Shown here one piece after another: positions 63,605-64,000 of a stretch of DNA of 64,000 bases. The DNA comes from Phytophthora sp. 'mugwort' (Eukaryota > Oomycota > Peronosporomycetes > Peronosporales > Peronosporaceae): contig JAUCEF010000014.1 in the NCBI GenBank assembly GCA_033558025.1, positions 744,001 to 808,000 on the forward strand. Reading direction: 5' to 3'. The number at the start of each line of letters is the position of its first letter. The stretch's first letter is position 1. A program made the position numbers and the translations under genes. The notes below the pieces were generated by a model. It ran no database searches. It worked only from the letters and a program-made list of their open reading frames with translations, and was not told the origin of the DNA.

Positions 63605-64000
63605 ATGAAGATGGTGTTCACGTCGACCGACGACGAGAGTGCCCGCGGCCACACTGCCGGCGAACGTACTGGCGCGGAGTCAAGGAACTCAGCGAGTGCA
63701 GCCAGCACGGCGCAGATCCCGCAGCCGATCTTCGCTTTCGTGATGCCACCGAAGGTGTCATCGATAGCTCGTGACGAGTTGGTGGAGTGGTTGAAACTCC
63801 GCAAGGAGTACGAAGAAACAACGAAGGAGCGATGCAAAGACGGGAAAGAAGACATCGGAGCACTAATGACGAGTGTCAAGAACTCGATCGATGAATCCTT
63901 GCTGGAGACACTGTGCGAGGTGAGCTGGGGAGTCACGGACGACGAGTTAACCGACTAATTCCTGCTGGAGCAGCTCCATGCTATCACCGACAGCTACAAG
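63605..64000 (+). pseudogene. LTR-retrotransposon gag, N-terminal part, with premature stop
   Basis: MKMVFTSTDDESARGHTAG, IPQPIFAFVMPPKVSSIARD, ELVEWLKLRKEYEETT, NSIDESLLETLCEVSWGV, then a TAA at 63,956-63,958. After the stop the same frame continues FLLEQLHAITDSYK to the window edge. This block of residues is a common start of Phytophthora retrotransposon gag proteins as I remember them. The stop interrupts a region normally continuous, so this copy is probably dead. The remainder lies beyond the window. Confidence 0.65.

Noticed and set aside
1..64000. tRNA or rRNA genes
   Set aside because: No T-loop plus acceptor pairing or rRNA-like block was seen by eye; a covariance-model scan would be needed to exclude them.

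Overview
The window looks like accessory sequence from an oomycete, most probably Phytophthora or a close relative. The evidence is: short phase-compatible GT-AG introns (64-103 bp), a coiled-coil plus START-like protein family of the kind I recall as 'M96 mating-specific' in Phytophthora annotations, small secreted Tyr/Gly-rich proteins, three type-II membrane GT71 glycosyltransferases, and many decayed eukaryotic transposons (piggyBac, hAT, pogo/Tigger, Harbinger, Mutator-like, LINE, LTR-gag). No prokaryotic operon structure, tRNA, rRNA or CRISPR was seen. Family names come from reading the translations; no database search was run.

Region 1 (1-18.6 kb) is gene rich. It begins with the C-terminal part of a macro-domain gene. 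Next come a secreted Tyr/Gly-rich gene (called YGY here) on the minus strand, its decayed divergent partner (called GYG), two GT71 genes, an inverted second YGY copy and a third GT71 gene. A four-exon amino-acid/polyamine-type permease (minus), a full F-box-like/macro-domain gene and a bacterial-type PH-domain gene follow. The two YGY copies lie in 1.3-kb inverted repeats enclosing two of the GT71 genes, and macro-domain genes bracket the block, so it grew by segmental and inverted duplication.

Region 2 (18.6-28.7 kb) starts with a 4.1-kb piggyBac element that has perfect 13-bp terminal inverted repeats and TTAA target sites but a broken transposase. It is followed by two tandem three-exon M96-like genes and a third YGY gene with its divergent GYG partner.

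Region 3 (28.7-41.7 kb) is a transposon graveyard: pogo, hAT (two), Harbinger and an HSP70 fragment. It separates the two arms of a 2.6-kb inverted repeat. The left arm (26,040-28,651) and right arm (41,715-44,341) each carry YGY, GYG, a 44-bp-arm hairpin and M96-like exon 1. The right copy of the M96-like gene stops at the exon-1 splice donor.

Region 4 (44.3-64 kb) is again mostly mobile DNA. It contains a 0.8-kb Mutator-like element that appears to have captured a protein-kinase fragment, a small TTAA-flanked element, a palindromic minisatellite, a third START-like gene, a 6.2-kb LINE with a preserved 17-bp target-site duplication, and the start of an LTR retrotransposon whose gag has a stop codon.

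Coherent biology: the intact genes point to the secretory pathway and the cell surface (three Golgi-type mannosyltransferase-like enzymes, four secreted Tyr-rich proteins), with putative regulators (M96-like, F-box/macro) beside them. A shared 20-bp motif in every YGY upstream region suggests common control of the YGY/GYG pairs. That the YGY proteins are surface or adhesive material and that GT71 enzymes act on the same surface is inference.
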